Assembly (NCBI GenBank): GCA_039000515.1
Contig: JBCFYV010002255.1
Span: 47,598,810-47,662,809, forward strand
Origin: Timema cristinae
Taxonomy: Eukaryota; Arthropoda; Insecta; Phasmatodea; Timematidae
DNA length: 64,000 bases
Reading direction: 5' to 3'
The notes under the pieces were generated by a model. It saw nothing but the letters and a program-made list of their open reading frames with translations. It ran no database searches and was not told where the DNA came from. The stretch's first letter is position 1. Each line of letters begins with the position of its first letter. Both the position numbers and the translations under genes were made by a program. Below are positions 39,158 to 51,370 of the stretch, piece by piece.

Positions 39158-40071
39158 ATTTCTGTCATCTATCAAATTTTTGTTTTTAAAGGTTATTAAT
39201 TATTTCTTATGTTGCACGTTTCATAATATTAAATGTGCTAATAAATTGGTGTGCTCCCTTGTTATCCATTTTATGATTTAAATTTGACCAGAATGTTTAA
39301 AAGTCGTGGTTTTTAGTTGTAGCTATTTCTTTTTTGAAATTTGCAAACGATTTCTCCAGTGTAAAACTAATTGTTGGTCGTGTAATATTTCAGCTTGTAG
39401 CTTAACTCAGTTTGGTGAGTTGTTCTGTCCAAAATGGTTTTTAATTTTCTATTTCCTCTCTTGGGATATCTTATTTACACAGGTTAAAATTGTATTACAG
39501 AAATTTGTGAAAAGAGCAAGGTTTCTTGTCTGAATTCATCCCATTTTGCTTTATTTTTGTACCAGTGACAATTTTTGGTTTGATTAGTGTGCTTTTGTTA
39601 ATCTCATATGCTATTTAAAAGGGCTCGAATATACCATGAGGTAGAAACTTAACAAATATGACAGTTTTATTAGCCCTTCTGAACGCTTTTCTTGTGCAAA
39701 GGTACTCCTTAACTTATTTTTTTTAAAGTAATTTATTATCCTTAGAAACAGCAAACTTGTTAGCAGCCTGCATGTAATTTGTATGTTGCACCTCAGATAT
39801 TGCTGTTGATTGGAAGTTCATGTCATAGCTACTTTTAATTCCCTTGTTTACCTGAGATGGCTAGGAAGCCTTCTTCTCAACAGACTCACCATGGGTGATT
39901 TTAACACAACACAGATTCTACCACCAACTAACATGGCGGCTGAGGAATACCCAATTATAGCAACCGGGAGGACTACTGGCTTAAACAACTCGGAACTAAT
40001 TATTATTTATTATATCACATGAACAAAAAAAGGACCTAGTTCAGCCACTTCAATTCGGATAAACAAAACAA
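39158..40071. other. non-coding DNA, nothing recognised
   Basis: Two open frames of 70-75 codons (39306-39533, 39810-40022) carry no recognised motif. Confidence 0.4.
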
Positions 40072-40763
40072 ACTAAACTACTATTGGCGCATGCCAAGAG
40101 AAAGTGACACCAGTAATACTAACTAAACTACTATTGGCGCATGCCAAGAGAAAGTGACACCAGTAATACTAACTAAACTACTATTGGCGCATGCCAAGAG
40201 AAAGTGACACCAGTAATACTAACTAAACTACTACTGGCGCATGCCAAGAGAAAGTGACACCAGTAATACTAACTAAACTACTACTGGCGCATGCCAAGAG
40301 AAAGTGACACCAGTAATACTAATAAACTACTACTGGCGCATGCCAAGAGAAAGGGACACCAGTAATACTAACTAAACTACTACTGGCGCATGCCAAGAGA
40401 AAGTGACACCAGTAATACTAACTAAACTACTATTGGCGCATGCCAAGAGAAAGGGACACCAGTAATACTAACTAAACTACTACTGGCGCATGCCAAGAGA
40501 AAGTGACACCAGTAATACTAACTAAACTACTACTGGCGCATGCCAAGAGAAAGGGACACCAGTAATACTAACTAAACTACTACTGGCGCATGCCAAGAGA
40601 AAGTGACACCAGTAATACTAACTAAACTACTATTGGCGCATGCCAAGAGAAAGTGACACCAGTAATACTAACTAAACTACTACTGGCGCATGCCAAGAGA
40701 AAGTGACACCAGTAATACTAACTAAACTACTACTGGCGCATGCCAAGAGAAAGTGACACCAGT
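40072..40763. repeat. 50-bp minisatellite, 14 units
   Basis: The unit is ACTAAACTACTATTGGCGCA followed by TGCCAAGAGAAAGTGACACC and AGTAATACTA. Fourteen copies are in register, and one unit (around 40320) is a base short. Two variable sites (TATTGG/TACTGG and AGTGAC/GGGAC) are mixed along the array, suggesting unequal exchange. Confidence 0.97.
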
Positions 40764-41999
40764 TCAGTGACACTGACAGGTGAAAATACTTTCTTTCTCA
40801 CTTTGTGTTGACCTTGCTATCCTAGTTTTTTTAATGCTGCTGTGCTCTAACTGATTCGTGATTGTTATTAGGGGTGTCATTTTTAGAACATTGGATTTGT
40901 TTTCCCAGAGTTGCTCCCACCCAGAGATTAAAATGGGGGATTATTTTTACTCTAGGATGTATTGAGCTGTACATTATTTTTAAAGTGTTCAAAACCATTC
41001 TATTTGTGGCTTAATCTTGTATCATTTTAATTTATATTTGTTTTGATGAAATATTTAGCTGTTAAAACAAATACAATGATTCATTTAAAAAAGTAATCTT
41101 CTAGAAAACAGATTTATCAATCTTTACAACTTAAAAGCTGCATACATTGAGTTGTTCAAAGCAAATGTTGTACGATATTGGATGTTCTCACGGCACAATC
41201 TTGTACAGTAAATTGTGTTGAGTGTACTGAGCTCAAGGTACATGAGGATTCAAGGTACAGTTCTTTTTCATAAATCATTCTAAACCAAATATCAAATACA
41301 CGATAAATCAAGGTTTATTATGTTTTATACAAAATAAACAATTTCATAATCTTAAAGGCACAATTGAAAAACTACACTTGATTAAACTCAAAAAGAAAAA
41401 AAAAACTTCATTTAACAAAGTCTGTTGATTTTTAGCTTGAAGTATTTAATACATTTTCTTTGTGTTGTAAACAATCATTGCAAATGAAATGAATGTAACT
41501 GTCCAAACCAGTTGTGAGGAGTTCATGTAGCCAAACCTCGGAGTGAGTTGGCCAGTTTCTGTGTTTTGTAATCGGCACGCAGCTGGATAAAGTTGAGAAG
41601 AATAGAGCGATCCAATCCAGACTGGAATAAAAAAACTAGATGAGCCAATGAAGAATATTCAATCAATGATTTTAAATTAACTTGATGTAAGTAAACATGT
41701 CAAACTCCATATTTAAATTTATTAGTTGACCGAAAGTAAGCGCTGGTCTCTTAAACCATTTTATAACGAGAGCTATGAAAATAAAATGCATACACATATT
41801 AGTTTAGGTACTCTCCGAAGATAGCCGTGCAAACAATGGCACGTTCATCGTAGTCTCAGGCAATTGCTGTCTGTAGTTCAATATGGATGACCAAATCCCA
41901 AGGGCTTACAACAATAATAATAATTGCCACCAACAGTTCTTCCTTTCAATTTACATCTACAACTCCAAGTGTGATTTTTCAACATAAAGAGAGATTTCT
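40764..41999. other. AT-rich DNA, nothing recognised
   Basis: No open frame above 60 codons and no recognised repeat. Confidence 0.4.
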
Positions 42000-43080
42000 T
42001 AACTCGAAAGATGGAGAAGAGATAGTAGGGTTTGAGGAGCTGTTATAGAAGGAAGGATGGTAAGAGAGAAACGAGGAGGCGTTATGTGCAAGAAATAAAA
42101 TGAAAATGGCAAACAGCTGGTATAAGAAGGAAAGAGAAAGTCATACGATCACTAGATACAGCTGGTATGGGGAGCAAAAGTCGGTGATAAACTTCTTTAT
42201 CATGGATGAAGAAATGAAAATGCAGACCGTAGACATCAAGGTAATACCAAGTGTGTCCTTAGAGAGTGACCGCAGGCTGTTGGATTGTATGCAAAAACAG
42301 AGAAATGCTGGCACGGGACTTGAAAGGAATTAAGAAGGTGTTATAAAGCCAAGAAGGATGGACGTTTAAGACAAGAGAGGAAGAAAAGGAATGATGGATG
42401 AGCTATCTTAAGATGTTAAAACCAGAACAGGAAAGGGATGAGAATGAAGAAGTGGAGGATGCATTAAAGATGATGAAACAAGGAAAATCACCAGGTGTGA
42501 ATGAACTTGCTGTGGAAATGATAAGAGATGTGGGTGAAGCAGGTATACAATGTTTATACAGGGTGCCGAGAGTGATTTGGAAGGAGAACACGGTACTGGA
42601 AGACTGGAAAAAGGGAGTTATAATACCTATTTTCAATAAAGGAAATAGGAAGAGGTGTACAAATTATAGGGGAATAACGGTGATGTGCCCCTGTACAAAA
42701 ATATATGAGAAGATCATGGAAAAGAGAATAAGAAATAAAATGAAAAGAACAGCACAGATTTAGGGAACAGAGGTCTACAATAGACCTTATTTTTGACATT
42801 TGACAACTGATAGAAAAAAGGTATGAATTTGGGAAGGCTTGGTAATGGTATTTATGGATGTGGAGAAGGCATGTGATAACATTTATAGAAATAAAGTTGG
42901 GAAAGCGATGGAGGAGGCAGAAGGAGAAAGAGGAGTTGTAATGAAAGTGAAAAGCATGTATGAAGATAATAGGAGTTGTGTTAAGATTGGATTAGCAATA
43001 TATTTTAACTATGTCTCAATGGAAGTGCGCACAAAGTTCAGTCTGAAGAGGAAAGGTCACAATTTTGTGTGGTTGTTTCT
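42000..43080 (+). pseudogene. non-LTR retrotransposon endonuclease/RT remnant
   Basis: Frame-broken pieces follow the order expected for a non-LTR ORF2. The endonuclease C-terminal part SWYKKERESHTITRYSW...SVINFFIMDEE...VIPSVSLESD (42100-42300) includes the S.R motif region. Then comes EDALKMMKQGKSPGVNELAV, WKKGVIIPIFNKGNRKRCTN, YRGITVM, the first RT motifs (42398-42763). Then VMVFMDVEKACDNI (42839 onward), the motif equivalent to the first catalytic aspartate of the RT palm. The catalytic YADD region is missing. The element is probably of the same broad group as the minus-strand tail at 38200-38600. A family-B SINE adjoins its 3' side. Confidence 0.8.
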
Positions 43081-43121
43081 ATATTCCAACCTTTCATATC
43101 CAGAATACGAGAAACAAGAAG

Positions 43122-43382
43122 TTAATAATAATAATATTTAGCACCGTGTCTTACTACCCATTCGGGTTATACGCTTTAAGTACTAATTACGCTAATGGGT
43201 TAGGAATTGGGAAGGTTGAATTATAGGAAGTGAACCCGCATTTGCGTGGAGGGAGAGTGGAAAAACATTTAGGAAAAACCACCCCCAGTTCACCCGACCG
43301 AGATTCGAACCTCGATCTCCCCGTCCTCAGCGGTCGAGCTCAACACGGCTAGCGCGTTAGCCAACTACACCAACGAGGCGGG
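43122..43382 (-). mobile_element. SINE family B copy, full length
   Basis: AAT tail, CACCGTGTCTTACTACCCAT, the body (AGGAAGTGAACCCGCATTTG), the tRNA-like head with B-box-like GAGGTTCGAATCTCGGTCGG and A-box region up to ACGAGGCGGG. Closely similar to the copy at 36010-36269. Confidence 0.9.
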
Positions 43383-43739
43383 TAACAAGAAGTTACATTT
43401 GTTTCTGACAAAAGTGTTTGGTAACAGCGAAGGACTCACCAGTTGATCTCCTGTGCACACCTGTTTAAGGTTCTCTGGTTTGACCAATAACAGGTTGCAC
43501 AAGGCATGGAGTGCATCAAACAAAGAGTTCACTAGCGGAACTTTAAACTCCTTCACGCACTTCCTGTACTCATTCACATCACAGATAACACACATCGCAC
43601 CTGCAACAATACAACACATACTTCCTGTGATGGTTCTCTTCACAGATACAATATATTACAATCTTTATCATCAAACCTACCGGATAGTTTATTATTACCC
43701 GCTGGATTGTTTGCTCTATATGCTGAGATGTTCGACCTC

Positions 43740-43839
43740 NNNNNNNNNNNNNNNNNNNNNNNNNNNNNNNNNNNNNNNNNNNNNNNNNNNNNNNNNNNNN
43801 NNNNNNNNNNNNNNNNNNNNNNNNNNNNNNNNNNNNNNN
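43740..43839. other. assembly gap (100 Ns)
   Basis: Exactly 100 N, the usual placeholder for a gap of unknown length. Adjacent sequence on the right (43840-44137) is T/G- and A-homopolymer-rich and looks like low-quality consensus. Confidence 1.
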
Positions 43840-44137
43840 CATAATTGGGGCCTACTTTAAAACTTTTTTTGAGTCCGGGATTTAGTTTTTATGATTTTCT
43901 TTTTAAAAAATTTTAAGTCATCATTAGTATTTTTGGGGAAAAAAAAAATATTGATTTTGGGCTCCACAAGGGTCAATACTTTGTATAAAATTTGGGACTT
44001 ACGGGTTAAAATTTTGGGACATTTTATTGGGGTTGCACCTTATGGTTATCGCATTCGGGTTAAAAATGCCTAAATTTTAAAAATTTTTAAACCAATAAAA
44101 AAGGAAAATATTGACTAGTGAGTCAAAAATGAGATGA

Positions 44138-47100
44138 CTGAATTGTAGCCTTTTTAAAATTTTCCCTTAAACAAGCACCAAAAAAAAAAATGTGATTTGT
44201 ATCCATTATCAAAATCCCCACAAAATCTTGAATTGTAGCCTTTCCCAGACAGTTTTAAAATAAACGCTTTAAAAAAAAACCCTGTTTTTGTACCCCTGTA
44301 ATTATTTGCATTTTTTCCCACAAAATCCTGAATTGTATCCTTTCTGAAGGGTTTACCCATTCAGACATTTTCTTGAACATGCATTCCCAAAAAAAAAAGT
44401 CTGATTTGTATCCATTTTCATAATGCCCCCAAAAAATTCTGAATTGTAGCCATTCAGACATTTTTTAAATGAGCACCACAAATAAAAAGTCTGAATTGTA
44501 TCCACTAGAAATATTTGCATTATACCACAGAATCCTGAATTGTATCCATTTAATTGCGGTAACACTTGTCTGATAGATTGCAGCAGAAGAAACTTACCTT
44601 AACTCATTCCATGTTTACTAGAGAGCAGCACTTATCCTTAACTCATTCCGAGGTAACTAGAGAGCAGCACTATCTCTATATTAATATAAAAAATATATTT
44701 TTAATTATTATTGTCTTATTACTTTAAAATCTAAACACCGATTTTCCGACTTATTTTTTAAAACATTACAGAATATATCTGTGATTAAGGTGATTGTTTT
44801 TATATATATTATAATATATATATATAATATATATAAACCCTACTATCATCTTGTTGACAATCTTGTATTTAAATACTATTATTATGACAATTGACAGTAG
44901 TAGATACTTTAACGACGCCATATTATTTGCTCACAGAAAACTATCACTTACTCTAAAAAGGTTAAAGTAACTTGACTCTAAGATAGGGCATGGTTATAAA
45001 GAAACGATATTTTTGTAATTAGGGGGCCTATATGCTTTTAATCGTTATAGGTTTGTTTTAAAGTGTCATATCCTATTATCTACAGATAATTTCATCAGTT
45101 TATAATGTAGGTCTATCTGGGTTGGTGTTGAAGTTGAAGTTATAGGTTATCATACTCAACTTGAACACAGGCCTACATTTTATGTACTAGTTTTGTTAAG
45201 TTTAATTGAAAAACCCCGTAAGTGTTTATATTTACCACTCCTCAACAGCTACATCTCCAGACAATATGATTTTATCCTTAGCCCTTTATCATTATGCCCA
45301 CTATAAGTATAAATGCGTAACCATTTATCCATATAATGTCAAACGAGAGGGAGGGCAGTGTAAAAAAATAAACATCTTTGCTTCTAACTGTTAAATAATA
45401 AAATTCATCTTGTGATTTGAAGGGAATTCTTGAGACTATGGTTAAAAGTGATAATGCACGAGTAAAATGAGAGCGGGATTCCTTGTTGTTCTTTGTCATT
45501 GTATAAACTTGTCTTATTTTTTTGCCCTCTCTACACACATAAAAAAACAAATATCCATTGATAACAAAATGAATATTGTAAATTAGGGAGGCCTATATAA
45601 TTTTTAAAAAAATCAACAAATAACTCATCAATCACAGATGAACATTATTTATAACATGAATATTCAAAGAATGTCACAACATGGCACCAAAGTATTCAAA
45701 GTATTTAATAAGCAATAGTTATAATTTTTAATATTATAAATGAACCTACCTAACAAAACTTAATCATTCAGGCGTTAACACATTTTTCATGAAATTTGGG
45801 GATCCTGAAATATTATTTTTCAAACTATCGGTACTATTTAAAATATTAATTTGCCATCATTGAAAATTTGCCTACTTTGTGTCTATGAATGGTAAAAATA
45901 TTAATTTCTCATGATATTATAAAAATGTCACTGTGTTAAGCCCAAGGAAAGAGTTCTCCTCTGAAGGTTATTCAGAAAATCCTAGAAAAAACCAAACTAT
46001 ATAAGGCCTAGGCCCTTCTAATGTGTGTGGTACAATGTAATGTAAGTTAGGTATTAGAATATACGTATGCTCAATAACGCTAATACGATTATTTTTTTAA
46101 ATTATTTTTTTATGTAACAAAGACTTTTATAGTTAATGTACTGGAAGACATAAAAAATGTAAGCCATCCATATTCTTAGATTATTTAATTAATTAATTAG
46201 ATTTTATCGGCTTATTTATTAAACACACAAACATTTATTAGGCCTATAATTAAACATAATAATATAAAATTAATCTCTTTAAATGTTTGCAGTAAAAAAA
46301 AGTAAGCCAAGTAACCTTCAAATCTATTAAAATTTAGTTCAAATAAATGTTTTGGTGGATTTTAACATTTAAATGTTATTTCTACATGCAAGGTTGTCAT
46401 GTGTATATAACTTATCTCTATATTTTGACAAAAAGTAGTATCAATAACAAAGAGGCCCAGTGAAGTGAATCTGATCAAGTTATTTGATAAATATAACCTT
46501 TTTAATTGTTTATAAATAAACTAATCAACCAACTAACAAGTCTCTGAAAATTAAATTACAATACAATTTTAGATAGATTAATACATTTAGAGAAAAGTTA
46601 TCTATTACAACATAAACATTTTGATTAATTATTCATAAACTTAACCAAAAATAGTATGTTAATGGCTTACTATTTTTCTTATAGGATTAATGTGTATAGC
46701 CCCCCTCCCCCGAGCTAATGTCGGTACCGGTAATGTAAATCTTAAAACTTAGAGATTTACTAGGAAGTCTTACCTGATAAGTAAACGTAAAGTAGACAAA
46801 GAATATTCAGCCTCTTGGACCCGTCCATTCGACAAGAAACAATAAAATTACTTTCACTGCATCTACAAGAAACCAATAACGACATGTCTTATCTTCACAG
46901 CCAGGAACACAATATTTGTTGTCACCCAACATTAAATTAAATATTCAATTTCCCACCTTTAAACAAGATTATTAAAATAATATAACCCTAAGTCTTCATT
47001 TCTTAGAGCATAAATTAGCAGTTTGAAATGTTGTTTAAGGAAGCCAGTCAATATGAATAAAGAAACTTCAATTATTTGTAAAGTACCCTTTTATTATTCT

Positions 47101-47630
47101 TTTAAAAGAAACATCAATAAGTATTTCTCTTTTTTTATATATATTAAAATAGTGATAGTGCTGCTCTCTATCTCTAGTAAACACAAAATGAGTTAAGAAT
47201 AAGTGCTGCTCTCTAGTGAACATGAAATGAGTTAAGGCAAGTTTCTTCTGCTGCCATCTATCAGACAAGTGGTACCACAATTAAATGGATACAATTCAGG
47301 ATTCTGTGGGTATAATGCAAATATTTCTAGTGGATACAATTCAGACTTTTTATTTGTGGTGCTCGTTTAAAAAAATGTCTGAATGGCTACCATTCAGAAT
47401 GGATACAATTCAGGATTTTGTGGATATAATGCAAATAATTACAGTGGATACAAATCAGGATTTTTGTTAAAGTCGTTTATTTTAAAACTGTCTGAATGGC
47501 TACAATTCAGAATGGATACAATTCAGGATTTTGTGGGTATTATGATAATGGATACAAATCAGACATTTTATTTGTGGTGCTTGTTTAAGAAATGTCTGAA
47601 TGGCTACCATTCAGAATGGATACAATTCAG
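44138..47630. mobile_element. foldback-like element with ~0.5-kb inverted arms
   Basis: The left arm (44138-44690) and right arm (47140-47630) are inverted copies of each other. Both contain repeated subunits around GGATACAATTCAG (on the left in reverse) alternating with GGATACAAATCAG, then the same non-repeated inner part: CATTTAATT, CTTGTCTGATAGAT, GCAGCAGAAGAAAC, AACTCATT and GAGAGCAGCACT. The outer ends start and stop at the same motif (CTGAATTGTA and TACAATTCAG). The 2.45-kb interior is AT-rich with no recognisable transposase. The structure resembles foldback elements, although the family is not assigned. Confidence 0.85.
44691..47139. other. AT-rich interior of the foldback-like element
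   Basis: Contains a TA-rich stretch (about 44804-44835) but no open frame above 90 codons with recognised similarity. A non-autonomous element is the simplest reading. Confidence 0.5.
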
Positions 47631-47699
47631 CTCCCCCTCTAAAATGATAGATAAATCATTAATCATCGCTGTGCAAACATTTCCCTTAAGAGGTTAAAG

Positions 47700-48260
47700 A
47701 AAAAAGAAAAAACTTTTTGAGAGGCTTACTTATTTACTTACTCTATGGCATTAGAGAATTATTGCGTTAAGACTTATGTAGTATCTCTGTAAAACCAAAG
47801 ATAGCAAAATTGTATCAATATATTGGTCAATATCTCCAAAACCATTGGTTTTCTAAAGATATACTTCAAATAAAAGGTTTTGTTTTACTTTTAATAATAC
47901 TACAATTTTGCAATGATAAGTTATTTAGTATCTTAAATAGTTGCGGAGATAAGGAAATGTCCGCTTCTGTAAAGTAACCTAAAGGTCATTTTCAAAGAAA
48001 AATGAAAACAGCCATTTTGTTTATGATCTTAAGCAACACTTGTATAAAAATTTTAATAAAAATCGTTGGAGCCGATTTTGAGAAAAAAGTTATTTTCTTT
48101 TTTCACTCTTTAGTAAACTTAGGGTTAAACACACACACACACAGACGGAATTACAAAAACCACTTTTAGGGTTTGGAGGGTCATGAAACGTTGACATCCA
48201 TCAACATCTCTGATTAAATTTTTTTTACAGTTGCAATATTTGACCTTTAATGTTCGAAAA
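47700..48260. repeat. dispersed repeat (GGGTCATGAAACG end), copy 1
   Basis: It holds AAAATCGTTGGAGCCGATTT, CACTTTTAGGG and GGGTCATGAAACGTTGACAT, and ends near ACAGTTGCAATATTTGACCT. The second copy at 48340-49300 shares this order. This pattern is common as an insect dispersed non-coding repeat. A (CA)n run lies at 48128-48141. Confidence 0.65.
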
Positions 48261-48261
48261 G

Positions 48262-48266
48262 TGTGT

Positions 48267-48298
<32 letters not shown>

Positions 48299-48308
48299 AT
48301 ATATATAC
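48262..48308. repeat. (TA)n microsatellite
   Basis: Two TA runs separated by a TAT-TATA break. Confidence 0.9.
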
Positions 48309-48339
48309 ACATTAGCGTTTAACTTGAAAAGTAATGGTT

Positions 48340-49300
48340 TTATAAAAATATGTGTCAAATAAAATATTTGTATTATAAATAGACCTACATATTTGTGATG
48401 ATAAGTAATTTCATACCTCGAATAGTTTCAGAGATGTGATCAAAATGAGAATTTACACATCAGACTAGACCCCTTAATGTCATGTTGCCGAAAAATGAGA
48501 GTAGCCATTTTGTTTATAATAATGATCAATGCTTTGAAATGAAATTTAATCAAAATCGTTAGAGAATCAAATAGCCGAAGCTATTAATTATGCTTTTTAT
48601 TGAGGAATTCTCCATCTAGATATCATATCCTGAAAATTGGAAAATGACACCTGATCACGAGAATTGAACCCAGCACCTTTGGCTTAGTACACCAATGCTC
48701 TTACCACTAAGATACCCATGAGTCGTCTCGTGCCCAGGGTCATTCTTCACTCATATTTTAAGGCAGAGTCTATGATGGACGTGCGGAAATCATCGGCTAC
48801 AAATGTGTGATTTCTGCCCTTAAAACTATGAGTGAAGAATTACCCTGGGCAATGGACGATTCTTGGAAATCTCAGTGGTTAGAGCATTGGCGTACTTGGC
48901 CAAAGGTCCTGGGTTCGATTCCCGTGTCCAGGTGTCATTTTTCAATTTTCAGAATATGACAAAATAGTTAGAGCCAATTTTGAGAAAATCGATTTTTTTC
49001 TCCGTTCGTTCTTCAGTAAGCTACCCTTAATTTTATGGACGGATATCCAGTTCCATAAACCCCTCGGGGCAACCCTATGAAAACCCTAACTACTAAGTTT
49101 TAGCCCGATCCGTAAAATAGTTTAGGCTCTAGTCTGAGTTAAAGATAGACAGAAATTCCAAAGCCACTTTTTGGGATTCGGGGGGTCATGAAACGTCGAA
49201 ATTCATCAAAATCTTGAGTTCGAATTTTTTTGACGATCACAATACTTTCTTTACCGGTAAGATAGCAAGAAAGTAAAAATAGGATAGTTGCAGTCTTATA
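48340..49300. repeat. dispersed repeat (GGGTCATGAAACG end), copy 2, interrupted
   Basis: It aligns with copy 1 (AGCCATTTTGTTTATAAT, AAAATCGTTAGAG, GGGTCATGAAACGTCGAAAT), but an inverted-dimer SINE at 48565-48961 interrupts it. The broken ends carry CAAAATCGTTAGAG and CAAAATAGTTAGAG, a 14-bp direct repeat that looks like the insert's target-site duplication. Sequence resumes with GCCAATTTTGAG as in the uninterrupted copy. Confidence 0.7.
48565..48961. mobile_element. inverted-dimer tRNA SINE (family F), complete
   Basis: A minus-oriented module with tRNA-like boxes (reverse complement: TAGTGGTAAGAGCATTGGTG, GGGTTCAATTCTCGTGATC) lies head-to-head with a plus-oriented module (CTCAGTGGTTAGAGCATTGG, GGGTTCGATTCCCGTGTCC). 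Each has a GTGTCATTTT tail on its outer side. The left tail ends AATCAAATAGCCGAAGC, the right at TTTTCAGAATATGA. The central part includes CTATGATGGACGTGCGG. Total about 397 bp, flanked by a 14-bp duplication. Confidence 0.75.
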
Positions 49301-49319
49301 AAAATATTATTAATATGTA

Positions 49320-50470
49320 AAGTAGAGTCCCGACTAATCGACCTTTGGTTATCAAACATATTCTTATGACATGCTGTTTACATGTCTTTGACAGTTGCAC
49401 GCAAGCATGTTATCTTTTCAGCTTCCACTGCTGCTTTGTCTACCAGTGAGTAACATACCACCGTGATTATAGTGGGGTTTGTTCACCCACCCATTCATAA
49501 TGTGATTGAGTATTATTTTTCTCCTTTGCCCTTTCCCTTTAGTGTAATTGTATTGTGTGAGAAACATGGAAAGTGAAAAGAGAAAGAAAGTGGTTCTTTC
49601 AAATGAAGACAAACTTTAAGCCTTGACAATGACGAGGCCATGCAAAGATTTGCATCAGAATTAGATGTGGGGCGAGTTATATTTGGTGATTGGAAGAGGG
49701 AAAGAAGTGATATTCTGATCAATCCTCTATTGAGGAAATGTAAATATGGAAAGTTGAGTGAAGCTTTGTTATTTTGGTTCACACAGCACAGGGATAAGGG
49801 CATGACTATCACAGGGCCAATACTGCAAGAGAAAGCTCGGAATTTTCAAAAGGAATTTAATGACGGAGAACCTAATTTCCCATCTAGTATAGGCTGGCTA
49901 GACAGCTGGAAAACAATCAGGGGGAAGAGATATAAAACTGTGATGAGATAGGCTCAAACTATAAAATGATGCCTACAAAAACTAAAGCTTCCCGGGTTGA
50001 AGCATCTGCTCCTAAGTATAAATGAAATAATGAAAGAGTTACGATTCTAGCCTGCAGTAACCACAAACTAAGACGTGCATTTATTGGTGAGGCCAAAAAA
50101 CCAAGAACTTTAAAAAATCTAGTTCATACTGATTTACAGTTTTGTTTAAGAAATAGATGAATGAAATTTTCCACAGTTGGTTTTTCAATGAATTTGTTCG
50201 TTAAGTAAACAATTTTTTGAACTTGCTAAACTTACCAAGGAAAGCAATCTTTGTCCTTGTTAATGCGCCATCTTCCCCTAATGAGGATGTACTGAGCAGT
50301 GAAGAGATTAGAATGCTTGTTCTTCCTCCTAATGTCACCTCAGTGTGTCAGCCCATGGACCATGGTGTGCTTAAAGCGCTGATAAAGTAGATTGTTGTAA
50401 GCTTCTAACTACACTCATTGAAGAGATAGACGACAGATGGTACTCTGGGTTCATTTCACGTCATATCACC
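49320..50470 (+). pseudogene. pogo/jerky-type (Tc1/mariner superfamily) transposase, broken
   Basis: A possible terminal sequence GTAGAGTCCCGACTAATCGA at about 49325 resembles Tigger/pogo ends. The coding remnant starts with an ATG at 49566 (SEKRKKVVLSNEDKL), shifts frame, and continues 49640-49951 with a CENP-B-type DNA-binding region: LLRKCKYGKLSEALLFWFTQ, GPILQEKARNF. The DDE part is fragmented: HKLRRAFIGEAKKPRTLKN (about 50070), then about 50260-50390 with NAPSSPNEDVLSSEEIRMLV, LPPNVTSVCQPMDHGVLKAL. The family normally has LDNAP; here the text gives a Val before NAP, so that catalytic aspartate appears lost. The later aspartate in QPMDHG is kept. The right terminus was not found. Confidence 0.75.
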
Positions 50471-51369
50471 TAATACCATGTGCAATTACATCTCAGATTG
50501 TCTTTGTAATTTTTCCTGTGTAGATATATAAAGGTTGGAGCTAAGATAATGTGTCTGTGCATAGTTGGAACCAGGGCCAATTATTACAAACATAGGGTCT
50601 ATGTAACTAGATTTTAGTGTTGCTCCAATTTGGGTTGTAGTTACTACAAATAATCATACCATCATTATTTTATAACCAATTCACTGGTTCATTTTGATAT
50701 CAAATCTTTCCTAACGAGCACTTGTGGTGGTGACTCACTGTTAGTGCTGTTGCTGGGAGGTGTAAGAGAGGGTGCAGGTTCCTCTAATGTGTGTTAACCT
50801 TAATAATTATTTACTGTATTAAAACTTTTAACCCAGTACAAATAATGGAGAAAAACACAATCTTAGGAATTAAAATACAAATATTACTGTTATTGGTTAG
50901 TATTACATTTAGTTATGGTTCTTAATTATTAGCAATATAAATAATTTGTGCTTGCAGTTGAGATTTGGGAGCACAACACTTGTTTGCTTTATACCTGCCT
51001 TTCATTATCAGCCTATTTTAGTTTTTTAGTTTTAGATTGTTCATTAAAATAAACTTGATTAATTTTTTATTTAAGGTATTTCAAAATGTATTGGTAATGT
51101 GTTGTTACAGAATAGTATTCTTGTAATAATGAAACGGAAAGAAATCAGAGGATCTAGAGCAGCTTGATTGGCAAAATAGCAAATCAGCTCAGCCCCAAAC
51201 TTTTTTTACAAGTGATTTCAGTGATGGCTGGTGATTTGAAAACTACGATGTTCACAAAATCAATATTACGTTGAAAAGTTATAAATATATCATATTTAGT
51301 TTGATTATATAAAGATAATACCAACAAAGATATGGGCTCATATAAAGTTTAATTAAATCAACAAAGTAC
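50471..51369. other. AT-rich DNA, nothing recognised
   Basis: No gene or repeat family seen between the pogo remnant and the Gypsy LTR. Confidence 0.4.
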
Positions 51370-51370
51370 T

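Noticed and set aside
40072..40763. A CRISPR-like array
   Set aside because: The units are uniform with no spacers between repeats, so it is a head-to-tail minisatellite in a eukaryotic genome.
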